This document shows positions 35,343 to 45,400 of a DNA stretch of 64,000 bases, one piece after another; within the stretch, counting starts at the first letter, position 1, and each line of letters begins with the position of its first letter. A model generated the notes under the pieces. That model had not been told where the DNA came from. It ran no database searches and saw only the letters and a list, made by a program, of their open reading frames with translations. The stretch spans positions 1 to 64,000 of the forward strand of contig NZ_BMPW01000036.1 of the NCBI RefSeq assembly GCF_014647795.1, in the 5' to 3' direction. A program made the position numbers and the translations under genes. The stretch is from Actinoplanes campanulatus. Its GTDB lineage: Bacteria; Actinomycetota; Actinomycetes; Mycobacteriales; Micromonosporaceae.

Positions 35343-35746
35343 CGGGGGGCCTCCACGACGTCGGCGTCCAGATCCTCGGCGTCGGACCCCTCGTCACGTT
35401 CGGCCAGCTCCCGCACCCGCCGGTCCTCGGCGTCGTCCTGCACCTCGTCATGACCGGTCAACAGCCAACTGCGGTACGCCAGAGCCAGCAGGAACGCCGT
35501 CATCCCGAGAGTGATCACGATCGCGGTCAGGATCATCGCCTGCGGCAGCGGATCGGTCATCTCCGCCGGCTCGGCGACACCCACGATCGGCGGCGCCCCG
35601 GGCCGGGCGGCCGCGAGCACGAGCAGGTTCGCCCCGTTGCCCAGCAGCATGACGCCCAGCAACACCCGGGTCAGCGTACGTTCCAGCAACAGCACCGTCC
35701 CGGCGGCGAACAACACCCCGACCGCCAGCAGCAACGAGACGCTCAT
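35339..35746 (-). CDS. mnhC: Mrp Na+/H+ antiporter subunit C (NuoK-like)
   Basis: This 135-residue protein has three helices and the NuoK/MnhC pattern LERTLTRVLLGVMLLGNGAN with LPQAMILTAIVITLGMTAFL. A charged C-terminal tail of about 35 residues is added. It overlaps both neighbours by four bases. Confidence 0.95.
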   Translation of the reverse strand: MSVSLLLAVGVLFAAGTVLLLERTLTRVLLGVMLLGNGANLLVLAAARPGAPPIVGVAEPAEMTDPLPQAMILTAIVITLGMTAFLLALAYRSWLLTGHDEVQDDAEDRRVRELAERDEGSDAEDLDADVVEAPR

Positions 35747-38559
35747 ACCAGCTCCTCCTTCCGAGCCGAAGCCGGTACCGGCGTCACCGCGGCGGCCGCA
35801 TGCCGGTCCACCTCCGCGCCGAGACTGCGCAGCACGTCCAGCACCAGCCCGACGACGATCAGATACACCCCGATGTCGAACAACGTCGACGTCACCACAT
35901 GCACCTCACCGAGCAGCGGCACATGCAGGTCCAGGACGGCGCTCTGCAACACCTGCCCACCCAGCACCAGCGCCCCGGCCCCGGTGCCGACCGCCACCAG
36001 CAGCCCCGCCCCGAGCACCGCCCCGGCGTCGACCGGCGCCGCCGCGGCCAGCTCGTACCGGCCGCCGGCCAGATACCGCACGGTCAGCGCCAGCCCCGCC
36101 ACCAGCCCACCGGTGAACCCGCCACCCGGCGTGTCATGACCGGTGAGCAGCAGATAGACCGACAGCAGCATGATGACGTGGAAGATCAGCCGGGTGACGA
36201 CCTCCAGCATCGTGGACCGCCGCCCCGCCTCCACGGTGTGCCCGGCCATCAGCCATACCGGCGCGTCCCGCGGCGGATCGGTCGGCGTCTCCACCGGCCC
36301 ACGCCGATGCAGGCGCTCCGCCCGCCGGAAGATCAGACTGGCCACCCCGGTCGCCACCGCGACCAGCACCGCGACCTCGCCCATCGTGTCCCAGGCCCGG
36401 ATGTCGACCAGGATCACGTTGACGATGTTGTGGCCGCCACCCAACGGCACCACCAGCTCCGGATAGGCCTGCGACACCGGCACCGCCTGCCGCGCCGACA
36501 CCGCCAGATGGCCCACCCCGGCCATCACCGTGCCGACCGCCACCCCGATCCCGACCCGGACCCGGCGCCGCCACGGCCCGGGCCGCTGCGAGAAGTGACC
36601 GGGCAGCCTCCGCAGCACCAGCACCACCATGACCAGGGTGACCGTCTCCACCAGAAACTGGGTCAGCGCCAGATCCGGCGCGCCGTGCAACAGGAAGACG
36701 ACAGCATTGGCGTAACCGGTGACCCCGACCAGGATCACCGCGGTGAGCCGGCGCCGAGCCGGCACCGCGAACACCGCGGCGACGATCAGAACCGCCACCG
36801 GCAGCAGATGCAACGGCGTCTCCCACATCCGCACCGCCGTCGCGCCCGGCCACCCGGCCACCATCGCGGGACCCGCGGTCACGATCAGCATCAGCAGGAT
36901 CAGCGCCAGATAGAACGGCAGCGAACCACGCTGCGTCGCCCCGGTCACCTCCACCGCGAGCCGGTCCGTCCCGGTCATCACCCGCTCATACCCCCGGCCA
37001 CCGGGCCGCGGCCCGGCCAGACCCGCCGGCAACACCCGGAACAGCAGCAGCCCGGCGGCCACGACCAGCACCGACAGGACCAGCGGCACACCGGGCCCGT
37101 GCCACAGCGCGAGGTGATCGGCGCTTCCGCGGAAACCGTCGGCGTACGGGCTGAGCACCCGGTCGAGGCGCCCCGCCCCGAAACCGGCCGCCACCCCGGC
37201 AGCGGCCAGCACCGCCGGAGCGACCAGCAGCGACCCGCCCACACCGGACGGGCCCACGGCGTTTCCGGCGGCGGGTCTGCGGGCGAAGGCACCCCACAGA
37301 AACCGGGCCGTGTACGCCACGGTCAGCACCGAGCCGGCCACCACACCGGCGAGCACCAGCCGGCCAGGCGCCCCCGCGTCCAGCAGCGCGGCGAACACCG
37401 CCTCCTTCCCGGCGAACCCGATGGCCGGCGGCAGACCCGCCATCGACAACGCGGCCGGCACCGCGACCATCACCAGCAGCGGCGCACGCCGGCCCCACTC
37501 GTCGAGCCGCCGCAGATCCCGGGTGCCCGCCGCCTTGTCGATCACCCCGACGACCAGGAACAGCGCCGCCTTGAACAGGGCGTGCGCGAACAGCATCGCC
37601 GTCCCCGCCAGCGCCGCCCCCGCCGTCCCGAACCCGAACACCGCGGTCAACAGCCCCAGCTGACTGACCGTGCCGTACGCCAGAAGAAGTTTCAGATCGT
37701 TCTGGAAGAGCGCCGCCCAACCACCCACCAGCATCGTGACCAGGCCCAGCCCGACCGCCGACACCCGCCAGACCGTCGCGGCCGCCCCACCCGCCGCGAC
37801 GATCATCGGCGCGAACCCGGCCACCAGGAACACCCCGGCCTTCACCATCGACGCCGCATGCAGATAGGCGCTCACCGGGGTGGGCGCGGCCATCGCCGCC
37901 GGCAGCCAGAAACTGAACGGGAAGACCGCCGACTTCGACAGCGCCCCGATGAGGATCAACACCACCGCCACCACCAGCAGCGGACCGTCCGGCAGCGCCA
38001 CCGCCACCTGCGACCAGCGGTAACCGCCCGCATGCTCACCCAGGATCACCAGACCGACCAGCATCGCCAGCCCACCGGCCGTCGTCACGATCAGCGCCTG
38101 CAACGCCGCCCGCCGGTTCGGCCGGGCCTCGCCGGTGTGCCCGATCAGCAGGTACGACAGGACCGTGGTCAGCTCCCAGAACATGTACATCAGCAGCAGG
38201 TCGTCACTGACCACCAGGCCGAGCATCGCCCCCGCGAACCCGGTGAACACCGCCGCGAACCGGCCCAGCCCGGCCGTACCCGGCGCGAAGTAGCGGGCGC
38301 AGTAGACCAGGACCAGCGCACCGACACCACCGACCAGCAACACCAGCAGCCACGACAGCGTGTCCACCCGGAACGCCAGGCTCAACCCGAGGCCCGGAAC
38401 CCACGGCTGAACCCACTCCCCGGACCGATGCGTCACCGCCCACCCGAACACGCCTGCCGGAAGAGCCGCCAGCAGATAGAACGCCCGAGGCCCCCACAGC
38501 CGAACCAGCACCGGCGCCAGCAACGCGGCCACCAGATGCGCGCCCAGCAGCATCAGCAC
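35743..38559 (-). CDS. mnhA: Mrp Na+/H+ antiporter subunit A fused to subunit B
   Basis: This 938-residue protein has about 770 residues matching MnhA: an NuoL-like core (LLMYMFWELTTVLSYLLIGH, SAVFPFSFWLPAAMAAPTPV) and a DUF4040-like part (PDLALTQFLVETVTLVMVVL). The final 140 or so match MnhB (LLTGHDTPGGGFTGGLVAGL, TLFDIGVYLIVVGLVLDVLR). The two are separate genes in the Bacillus operon but fused in many actinobacteria. It is the main ion-translocating subunit. Its ATG lies seven bases inside the preceding RCK gene. Confidence 0.95.
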   Translation of the reverse strand: MLMLLGAHLVAALLAPVLVRLWGPRAFYLLAALPAGVFGWAVTHRSGEWVQPWVPGLGLSLAFRVDTLSWLLVLLVGGVGALVLVYCARYFAPGTAGLGRFAAVFTGFAGAMLGLVVSDDLLLMYMFWELTTVLSYLLIGHTGEARPNRRAALQALIVTTAGGLAMLVGLVILGEHAGGYRWSQVAVALPDGPLLVVAVVLILIGALSKSAVFPFSFWLPAAMAAPTPVSAYLHAASMVKAGVFLVAGFAPMIVAAGGAAATVWRVSAVGLGLVTMLVGGWAALFQNDLKLLLAYGTVSQLGLLTAVFGFGTAGAALAGTAMLFAHALFKAALFLVVGVIDKAAGTRDLRRLDEWGRRAPLLVMVAVPAALSMAGLPPAIGFAGKEAVFAALLDAGAPGRLVLAGVVAGSVLTVAYTARFLWGAFARRPAAGNAVGPSGVGGSLLVAPAVLAAAGVAAGFGAGRLDRVLSPYADGFRGSADHLALWHGPGVPLVLSVLVVAAGLLLFRVLPAGLAGPRPGGRGYERVMTGTDRLAVEVTGATQRGSLPFYLALILLMLIVTAGPAMVAGWPGATAVRMWETPLHLLPVAVLIVAAVFAVPARRRLTAVILVGVTGYANAVVFLLHGAPDLALTQFLVETVTLVMVVLVLRRLPGHFSQRPGPWRRRVRVGIGVAVGTVMAGVGHLAVSARQAVPVSQAYPELVVPLGGGHNIVNVILVDIRAWDTMGEVAVLVAVATGVASLIFRRAERLHRRGPVETPTDPPRDAPVWLMAGHTVEAGRRSTMLEVVTRLIFHVIMLLSVYLLLTGHDTPGGGFTGGLVAGLALTVRYLAGGRYELAAAAPVDAGAVLGAGLLVAVGTGAGALVLGGQVLQSAVLDLHVPLLGEVHVVTSTLFDIGVYLIVVGLVLDVLRSLGAEVDRHAAAAVTPVPASARKEELV

Positions 38560-39023
38560 GGCGCCGCCAGCAGATCGTGCAGCCGGGCCAGCGCCGGCGA
38601 TCCACCGACGGCGATCAGCACGTCACCGGCCCGCAGGAGGAAAGCGGGACCCGGGTGGGGGAGCACCCGGGCCTCGCGGATCACGGCGACGACCTCGGCG
38701 CCGTGCGGTGTGGCCAGCGGCCGGTCCACCGACCCGGAACCGGCCGGAACCCGGATCCGGACCGCCCGCATCCCGGCCGCCGGCATCTGCGGCCCGTCGA
38801 CGTGATCGAGCGTGACCATCGTGTGCAGCACGTCGGCCACCAGATGCGCCTCCTCGGCGCACAGCACCACCGTGCCGGCCGCCCGGTCAGGGTCGGCCGG
38901 ATCGTAGATGGCCAGGTCACGGCCGCCATCGGGGCGCACGACGATCCCCAGCCGGGCCCCGTCCTGCGTGGTGAGCAGGTGTGACACGCCGACCCCGGGC
39001 AGACCGATCCGTTCCAGTGTCAT
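38553..39023 (-). CDS. KhtT-like RCK_C regulatory protein heading the Mrp operon
   Basis: This 156-residue soluble protein begins LERIGLPGVGVSHLLTTQDG and RPDGGRDLAIYDPADPDRAA, the N-terminal pattern of KhtT-type cation/proton antiporter regulators. Its C-terminal RCK_C (TrkA-C) fold reads FLLRAGDVLIAVGGSPALAR. KhtT gates the KhtU K+/H+ antiporter by ligand or pH. Here it overlaps mnhA instead, which suggests gating of the Mrp complex or a displaced KhtU partner. The start at 39023 is the first ATG of the conserved part. Confidence 0.85.
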   Translation of the reverse strand: MTLERIGLPGVGVSHLLTTQDGARLGIVVRPDGGRDLAIYDPADPDRAAGTVVLCAEEAHLVADVLHTMVTLDHVDGPQMPAAGMRAVRIRVPAGSGSVDRPLATPHGAEVVAVIREARVLPHPGPAFLLRAGDVLIAVGGSPALARLHDLLAAPC

Positions 39024-39119
39024 CGCCGCACCTCCCACTCGTTCCGGCATGACCTCCATCCAAGCCGCGCCGTCTCCGGGCGACCATCGGGACCGACCTC
39101 CATTCCCGGGGCGGGCCAG

Positions 39120-39225
39120 CACCCATTTCGCCGCCGCCGTCCGCGCGGAGGATGGGTGGCGGCCCGGATGGACGTCTCCCGACCGGATCGGGGACGCTGG
39201 GCCGGCAAGCAGTCGAGGATGGGTG
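39120..39225. promoter_or_regulatory. Repeated GAGGATGGGTG elements in the divergent promoter region
   Basis: GAGGATGGGTG occurs at 39148-39158 and 39215-39225, and CACCCAT occurs inverted at 39120-39126. The region separates the RCK/Mrp operon from the histidine kinase gene. It may hold sites for the response regulator, but the second copy also overlaps the kinase ribosome site, so coincidence is possible. Confidence 0.3.
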
Positions 39226-39227
39226 CG

Positions 39228-40217
39228 ATGGTGGACGAGACACAGCGGTTGTCGCTGTTCTGGCGGATCTTCCTGCTCAACGCGGCCGTGGTGACCGCGG
39301 CATTCGGCCTGCTCATGGTCGGCCCGTTCACCGTCTCCACCCCGGTCCTGCTGACCGAGGCGATGATCCTCAGCGGCGTCCTGGCGGTGATGCTGGCCGC
39401 CAACGCCGGGCTCCTGCGCCTCGGGCTCGCCCCGCTCGACCGCCTCGCCCACACCATGAACACGGTCGACCTGCTACGCCCCGGACACCGGCTCACCGTC
39501 ACCGGCCGCAACGGCATCGCCGACCTGATCCGCAGCTTCAACACCATGCTCGACCGCCTCGAAGCCGAACGCGCCACCAGCGCCGCCCGCGCACTGTCCG
39601 CCCAGGAGGCCGAACGGCAGCGGATCGCCCAGGAACTGCACGACGAGGTCGGCCAGACCCTCACCGCCGTACTGCTCGAACTCAAACGGGTCGCCGACCA
39701 CGCGCCCGAACCGGTCTCCGGCGAGGTCCGGCAGGTGCAGGAGACCGTACGCAACGGACTCGACGAGATCCGCCGCATCGCCCGCCGCCTACGACCCGGC
39801 GTCCTCGAGGAACTCGGCCTCGCCAGCGCCCTCAAATCACTGGCCGGCGAGTTCTCCACAGCCGGCCTGACCGTGCGCCGCACCATCGACGCCGACCTGC
39901 CCGGCCTCGGCAAGGAGACGGAACTGGTGCTCTACCGGGTCGCACAGGAGGCACTGACCAACACGGCCCGGCACTCCGGCGCCCGGCAGGTGACCCTCAG
40001 CCTCTCCCACCAGTCGCCCCAAACCCTGATCGAACTGCGCATCCGCGACGACGGCCGGGGAATCGCCGGAGCCCCCGAAGGCGCCGGCATCCGCGGCATG
40101 CGCGAACGCGCCCTGCTGATCGGCGCCGACCTCACCATCGGCCCGGCGCCCGGCCGCGGCACCGAGGTCCTGCTACGAGTCCCCCTCGTCCTCGTCGAGG
40201 AGAAACACAGTGACTGA
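39228..40217 (+). CDS. NarL-type sensor histidine kinase
   Basis: This 329-residue protein has two membrane helices (about 8-27 and 36-60), a HAMP linker (LAPLDRLAHTMNTVDLLRPG), and HisKA_3 with ERQRIAQELHDEVGQTLTAV (phospho-His138). A HATPase domain follows, with VAQEALTNTARHSGA, RDDGRGI and GAGIRGMRERA. The outer sensory loop is very short, so it may sense within the membrane. The start at 39228 has GAGG nine bases upstream. It overlaps the regulator gene by eight bases and is divergent from the Mrp operon, which it may control. Confidence 0.93.
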   Translation: MVDETQRLSLFWRIFLLNAAVVTAAFGLLMVGPFTVSTPVLLTEAMILSGVLAVMLAANAGLLRLGLAPLDRLAHTMNTVDLLRPGHRLTVTGRNGIADLIRSFNTMLDRLEAERATSAARALSAQEAERQRIAQELHDEVGQTLTAVLLELKRVADHAPEPVSGEVRQVQETVRNGLDEIRRIARRLRPGVLEELGLASALKSLAGEFSTAGLTVRRTIDADLPGLGKETELVLYRVAQEALTNTARHSGARQVTLSLSHQSPQTLIELRIRDDGRGIAGAPEGAGIRGMRERALLIGADLTIGPAPGRGTEVLLRVPLVLVEEKHSD

Positions 40218-40866
40218 CCGCGAACCGGCCCGCATCCTGCTCGCCGACGATCACGCCCTGGTCCGCCGCGGGGTCCGGCTCATCCTCGACAGCGAACCCG
40301 ACCTGACCGTGGTCGCCGAAGCCTCCGACGGCGCCGAGGCCATCGCCCAGGCCCGCACCGAACGCCCCGACCTGGCGATCCTCGACATCGCCATGCCCCG
40401 CCTCACCGGCCTGCAGGCGGCCCGCGAACTGTCGCGCATCCTGCCCGACCTGCGCATCCTGATCCTCACCATGTACGACAACGAGCAGTACTTCTTCGAA
40501 GCCCTCAAAGCCGGCGCCTCCGGATACGTACTGAAATCCGTCGCCGACCGCGACCTGGTCGAAGCCTGCCGAGCCGCCGTCCGCGGCGAACCGTTCCTCT
40601 ACCCGGGCGCCGTCAACGCCCTCATCCGCAACTACCTGGAACGCGTCGCCGACGGCGAAGACCCCGGCCGAACCATCACCGACCGCGAGGAGGAGGTCCT
40701 GAAACTGGTCGCCGAGGGCCACTCCTCCAAAGAGATCGCCGACCTGCTGGTGATCAGCGTCAAGACCGTAGAACGGCACCGCTCCAACCTGCTACAGAAG
40801 CTCGGCCTCCGAGACCGCCTCGAACTGACCCGCTACGCCATCCGAGCCGGCCTCATCGAACCCTGA
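40210..40866 (+). CDS. NarL/LuxR-type response regulator
   Basis: This 218-residue protein has a receiver domain with ILLADDHALVRRGVR, phospho-acceptor D59 in LAILDIAMPRL and Lys in LKAGASGYVLKSV. A LuxR-type HTH follows (ITDREEEVLKLVAEGHSSKE, VKTVERHRSNLLQKLGL). It starts at a GTG inside the kinase gene, so the pair is coupled. Likely targets include the neighbouring Mrp operon; this is inferred from position only. Confidence 0.95.
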   Translation: MTDREPARILLADDHALVRRGVRLILDSEPDLTVVAEASDGAEAIAQARTERPDLAILDIAMPRLTGLQAARELSRILPDLRILILTMYDNEQYFFEALKAGASGYVLKSVADRDLVEACRAAVRGEPFLYPGAVNALIRNYLERVADGEDPGRTITDREEEVLKLVAEGHSSKEIADLLVISVKTVERHRSNLLQKLGLRDRLELTRYAIRAGLIEP

Positions 40867-40903
40867 AACCCGATCCCAGCGCCGCACCGCGACCCCGCCG
40901 CCC

Positions 40904-41281
40904 TCAACGGCGAGCCGCCTCCGCCTCCTCGATCGCGTCCCGCAGAATGTCGGCGATCTGCCGCAGAACGACCGCGGCGCCGCGGTCGGTCGGGTCGTCG
41001 TCAATACCCCAGTTGCAGTCGACCTCGACCAGCCACCGCAGGGTGCCCTCCGGCTGCGGCTCAGCGAGAATCGACTCGAGCGCCTCCAGCTGCAGCGGCA
41101 GAAACATCGGCTGGCCTCGTGCCACCGACCGCATCAACTGCCGAACCTCATCGAGGCTGCAGGCATCCTCAACAAAAGTTTGCAGAAGATCCTGAACCGC
41201 ATCCATCGCCGGCCGGGTGAGGTGCTCCAGGATGCGGTCACGCAGCCACTCCGGCAACTCGGACAGCTCTTCATAATCCAC
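40904..41281 (-). CDS. Predicted immunity-type protein, paralogue A
   Basis: This 125-residue acidic protein contains ILAEPQPEGTLRWLVEVDCN and DDPTDRGAAVVLRQIADILR. That signature is shared with the protein encoded directly downstream of the large toxin (42053-42409) and with the broken copy at 41319-41760. No known family is recalled. Position and paralogy point to immunity against a toxin-tip variant, now orphaned at the end of the array. Its start has no strong ribosome site. Confidence 0.75.
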   Translation of the reverse strand: MDYEELSELPEWLRDRILEHLTRPAMDAVQDLLQTFVEDACSLDEVRQLMRSVARGQPMFLPLQLEALESILAEPQPEGTLRWLVEVDCNWGIDDDPTDRGAAVVLRQIADILRDAIEEAEAARR

Positions 41282-41318
41282 GCCGCACCCTATCCCGCTC
41301 GATCCCCGGGTGCGGCTG

Positions 41319-41760
41319 CTACCAGTCGGTCGCCTTGCGGTAGGCGTCGTAGCCCTCGTCGGTCGTCCCGAACCAGATCAGTCTCCCGCCGCCCTCGGCA
41401 GACCACGAGGCAACGTCCTCCAGGATCGTTTTCGATCCATCTCGGCGATCTCCAGCAGGAAGATTGCCGCAGCCTCGTCGGTCGCGTTCTGGCCATTCCC
41501 CGGTTCGCGTCCCACGCGACAAGATGCAGCAATGTGCCAGGCGGCTGGGGTTCGGAGAGGATCGTCTCGAAAGCGGCGAGATACTGGCAAAGGTAGATCG
41601 TGCCGAAGTGCGCGGTGTCGCGCAGTCGCTGCATGACCTCGTCAAAGCCATCGGCGTCGTCGACGTAGGACTGCGGCATGTCCCGGACTTTTGTCGACCG
41701 GGGTAGGGCACTTCGCTCGATGATCCGCGCGCGAAGCGATTCGGGCGGGCCGGAAAGATC
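41319..41760 (-). pseudogene. Decayed immunity-type paralogue B
   Basis: Reading downward from 41760, LSGPPESLRARIIERSALPR aligns with the opening of the 118-residue paralogue. SYVDDADGFDEVMQRLRDTA and LSEPQPPGTLLHLVAWDANR follow, as in the other copies. The match then shifts frame twice, to NATDEAAAIFLLEIAEM and to KTILEDVASWSAEGGGRLIW, ending KATDW at 41319. No start codon is evident. It is a clear dead copy in the array. Confidence 0.7.
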
Positions 41761-41771
41761 CGCGACGCCGC

Positions 41772-42026
41772 CTATCCGGCAGAAGGAATCGGCCGCGGAC
41801 GTCGCGGGTTCTCCTCGTTCTCGATGCCCAGCAGGACAGGCACCTCGAACTCGGCCGGCTTACCGTCGGCGACGGATACCAGCTGTTCCGCGATTGCCTC
41901 GATGTTCGGTTGCGAGCCGCCAGTCCGGATGAAGAACTCAGCTCGAAACATGGCCACGCCGACTTCGCACAGTACCGCGGCGAGACGTCGAATCTCATCT
42001 CGACCGAGTGTCAGAACCACCTGCAC
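41772..42026 (-). CDS. Small protein in the immunity array, unknown function
   Basis: This 84-residue protein opens MQVVLTLGRDEIRRLAAVLC and contains AEFFIRTGGSQPNIEAIAEQ. It is predicted helical then beta and soluble. No family is recognised. It lies 26 bases downstream of the cognate immunity gene and just before the decayed copy. It may be a second immunity protein from an older toxin tip. Confidence 0.6.
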   Translation of the reverse strand: MQVVLTLGRDEIRRLAAVLCEVGVAMFRAEFFIRTGGSQPNIEAIAEQLVSVADGKPAEFEVPVLLGIENEENPRRPRPIPSAG

Positions 42027-42052
42027 GTCGCCTGCCTCGTTCGAATGATCAA

Positions 42053-42409
42053 TTACTCTACTTCTTCGAGCACCGAGCGAAGAAGGTCGGCGGTCTCCCG
42101 AAGGAAGATCGCAGCGCCGCGATCGGTCTGGTCGTGGTCGATGCCCCGGTTCGCGTCGACCTCGACCAGGCGCAGGAGCGTTCCCGGAGGCTGTGGTTCG
42201 TTCAGGATCTCCTCGAGGGCTGCCAGATACTGCCGGAGGAAGAAGGTGTTCCGCCGTGCCGTCCGCCGGACATGCTGCCTGATCTCCTCCGAACCCTCAG
42301 CGTCGGCAACATAGCCGTGCAGGAAGTGCCGAACCTTATCGATGGACGGGAGGGCTGTGCGTTCCTCCGCCCGGGATCGGAGCGGTTCCGGAAGCTTGGA
42401 GATGTCCAT
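42053..42409 (-). CDS. Cognate immunity-type protein, paralogue C
   Basis: This 118-residue acidic protein starts two bases after the stop of the 1807-residue toxin gene, the standard place for the cognate immunity gene in polymorphic toxin loci. It carries LNEPQPPGTLLRLVEVDANR and HDQTDRGAAIFLRETADLLR, shared with the two paralogues downstream. It presumably binds and blocks the C-terminal toxin domain. The family is not one I recognise; the role follows from position. Confidence 0.8.
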   Translation of the reverse strand: MDISKLPEPLRSRAEERTALPSIDKVRHFLHGYVADAEGSEEIRQHVRRTARRNTFFLRQYLAALEEILNEPQPPGTLLRLVEVDANRGIDHDQTDRGAAIFLRETADLLRSVLEEVE

Positions 42410-42411
42410 GA

Positions 42412-45400
42412 TTAGTACCCTAGTCCGGCCGGATATGTCGTAACGATGAAGAACTCTGCTGGATCGGAGTCCTCAACCAGGCTGATGACGATCTTGACAA
42501 TACTGGTCTCGCCGAATTCTGCTTGGCGAGGACCGACACCGTGCATGCCTTTGTTGTGGAACCCCTGGCCGACGCGATGCCCGGCATCGAACAAGCGGAC
42601 GTGCTCGCCCTCCATCGCGAGGTCGCTCCGGATCTCTTCCCAGTTGTCCCGAAGGTATTTGTTGATCTCCCGATTCATCGTGGATGAATCGGTCCACTGA
42701 TACGAGGCACTGGTATAGCCATCCCAACCCGAGTCGCCGTAGATCCGACCCTCGATGGTTTTCAGGTTCAGATCCCGGCGCAACGGAATGTCAGGGCTGT
42801 GCCGTTTGATCGTGTGTGCGCCGTTGTCTTTGTATTTCTCGTCATGATCGGTCATGTGCAACCTCGGCGGTGCCTCACCGAGTTGATCGAGTCGCCGCAT
42901 GATGTCTGCGAGCTTCTCATCCTCCGACCTCGTGTCGTTGGGGTCGGGAGCGCCGGAGGGGTCGGTGGCGATGTGGGGCGGGTCGCCGGCCGTCATGGGG
43001 CGGGGGCGGCCCTCGCCGTCGACGGTGAGGGCGTCGAAGCGCATGACGTCGCACGGGACGTTGCGGCCCGAGTGCATCGGGCCGGACTCGCTGATCTGGC
43101 GGGTCTGGGCGTCCAGGTAGAGGATCGTGCCGTTCTGGTTCACCGCGGCGAACGCGTGCGTGCGACCCGCCTGGTCCTGTGTCGTGACGAAGGCGAACGA
43201 ACCGTGACCCAGGCCCAGCAGATGGTTGCGCAGGCGGCCCTCGGCCAGCCGGACCTCGTTGCGGGCGTTCTCCGGATCCAGGGCGCCCACGTCGGTGAGG
43301 CCCTCGAAACGGCCACCCGTCGTCGCTTCGATCCGGGCCGAGACGCCCCGCTCGGCACCGTACGGGCGGGACGGATCACCGTTGCGGTAACCGTCGAACG
43401 TGCGCGGCGCGGACACCCGCGGGCGGCCGTGCATGTACGTGTCGAACAGTGACAACACCGTGTCACCGCAGTTGATCGACCGGGTCGGGTCGGCCTCCGG
43501 GCCACCGTCGTTGACCAGGCCGAACCACTCGCCGTCACGCGGGTCGGCCTGCCTCACCGGGTGGCCGTCGTCGTCGCGCGGCACGGCGCGTTCCAGGTCG
43601 GTCTGGTGCACCCGCAACGGCGGCCGCAGGCCACCCCGCTGGTGGTAGCGGCGCGTCGTGTCGATCGAACGCGGGCTGTCGTCGCCGGTCAGCGCCGAAC
43701 GGTCACCCGTCTCCACCGGGCCGGGCGCGAGATCGCTCGCGCTCTCGTTGAGCCGCTCCCACTCCGCCCCGGTGACCTCGACGTCCCCGATCTCACCGCC
43801 ACGCTCGATATCGGACGCCCGCACCTCCAGGTCATCGGCGTCGACCTCGAGCCGGCGGCGGTCCGCGACGATCCGGTCGGCCTCGGCGAGATCGCCGCGC
43901 TCGTCCGCGGACCGGAGCGGGTAACGCAGGTCGTCCGCCTGCGCCCGCTTCGTCTCGGCCTGCTTGCGCAGGTCACGGCCCATCTCCTGGCGATGGTTCT
44001 CGTCGAACTCGCGCCGGGTCCGCTCGTTCTCGTACTGATAATTCTCCCGGGCCTGCTGATCGGCCATCGCGTCCACGGCCGGCGTCTCCGCCAGCGTGAC
44101 CTCGGGCTCGGTCCGCGGCCCCGGATCAAGAACGGACAGCGGATCGCTATCGGTCGGCGCGTCCATCGACTTCGGGTCCAGCACCGCCAGCGGATCGAAA
44201 ACCTCGCGGTCCGGTTCGGCCTCCGTCGACGGCGAGCTTTCCTTCTCACCTGTACGCGTGACGCGCTCATTCTCCGGCGAAGGCGCACTGTCCTCCACCG
44301 ACGTACGAACGGCCGGCCCATCCTCAGCGCGCGCCTGAACGCTCGACTCGTCAACCGGACTGTCGTCCACGGTCGTCGACTGCTCGACGCTCGGCGAGGG
44401 CGTCACCGTCTGCGCCTGCTGCGTGTCAACAGCCGGCGGCGTGCTGACGGTGGGCGTCGGCTCCGTGTTCACCGACGGCGGTGCGGGCGGCTGTGTGTCG
44501 ACCGGCGGTGCGGGCGGCTGTGTGTCGACCGGCGGTGCCGTGTTGACCGGGGGCACGGGCGGCGGAGCCGGAGGGGCCGGCGGCGGGGACGGCTGGGTTA
44601 CCGGGGGCTGGGGCTGGGCCTGCTGTTGCTGGTAGGCCAGCGGGGGCGGAGGCGGCGTGGTCCGGCTGCTGTAGTGCGGGGCCGGCGGGGTGTTCGGGAC
44701 GGCCATCGGGTTGCCCTGGCCGTCGAGCAGCAGGGCGTTGAGCTGGATGACGTTGGACGGGTCGTTCGTGCCGTTGTGGCCGTAGAGGGTTCGGTGGCCG
44801 GGGCCGCCCGCGAAGTTCGTGGCGTCGACGCACACGCCGCTCTGCGGGTCGATGAAGTAGAGGACGCCGTTGTGGTTGACGGCGTTCCAGGCGTGCGCCG
44901 AACCGCCCGACCACTGGTTGATGATGATCGCGGTGGAGCCGTGGCCGCCCTGGAGCAGGGTGCGGGCGATCCGGGCGAAACCCTGGTCGATGTCATTCTT
45001 GGCGTCGGCGTCCGACCGGTTGCCGACATGGGGTGTGACCTCGGTGAAGCCGCTGCCGGTCACCCTCTCGGCGCGGTGGTGGCCGTCCGCCTCGCCGACG
45101 TGCCGGTCGGGGAGACCGTAGTTGTAGGCGTCGACGGTTCGGGCCGCGGCCACGGTCGGGCGGCCGTGCAGGTAGGTCTCCAGGAACGACAGCGAGCAGT
45201 CCAGGCAGTTGACGCCACGGGTCGGGTCGGAGGCCGGGCCGCCGTCGTTCATCAGCCGCAGCCACGGGCCACGCGGGTCGGGGGTGCGCAGGGGGCGGCC
45301 GTTCTGGTCCCGGGGAACCAGACGCTCCAGGTCCTCCTGATGCATCGCGAGCGGTACCCGCAGGCCGCCCGGCTGGTGGTAGCGGCGTTCGGTCCGGGCG

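Noticed and set aside
35800-38805. A 1001-codon plus-strand open frame over mnhA-B
   Set aside because: It mirrors a clear 938-residue antiporter subunit and encodes a His/Arg/Gln/Pro-rich product without folds or a ribosome site.
40904-42409. Treating the immunity array as a tandem DNA repeat
   Set aside because: Similarity is at protein level between separate genes; no long DNA repeat was seen.
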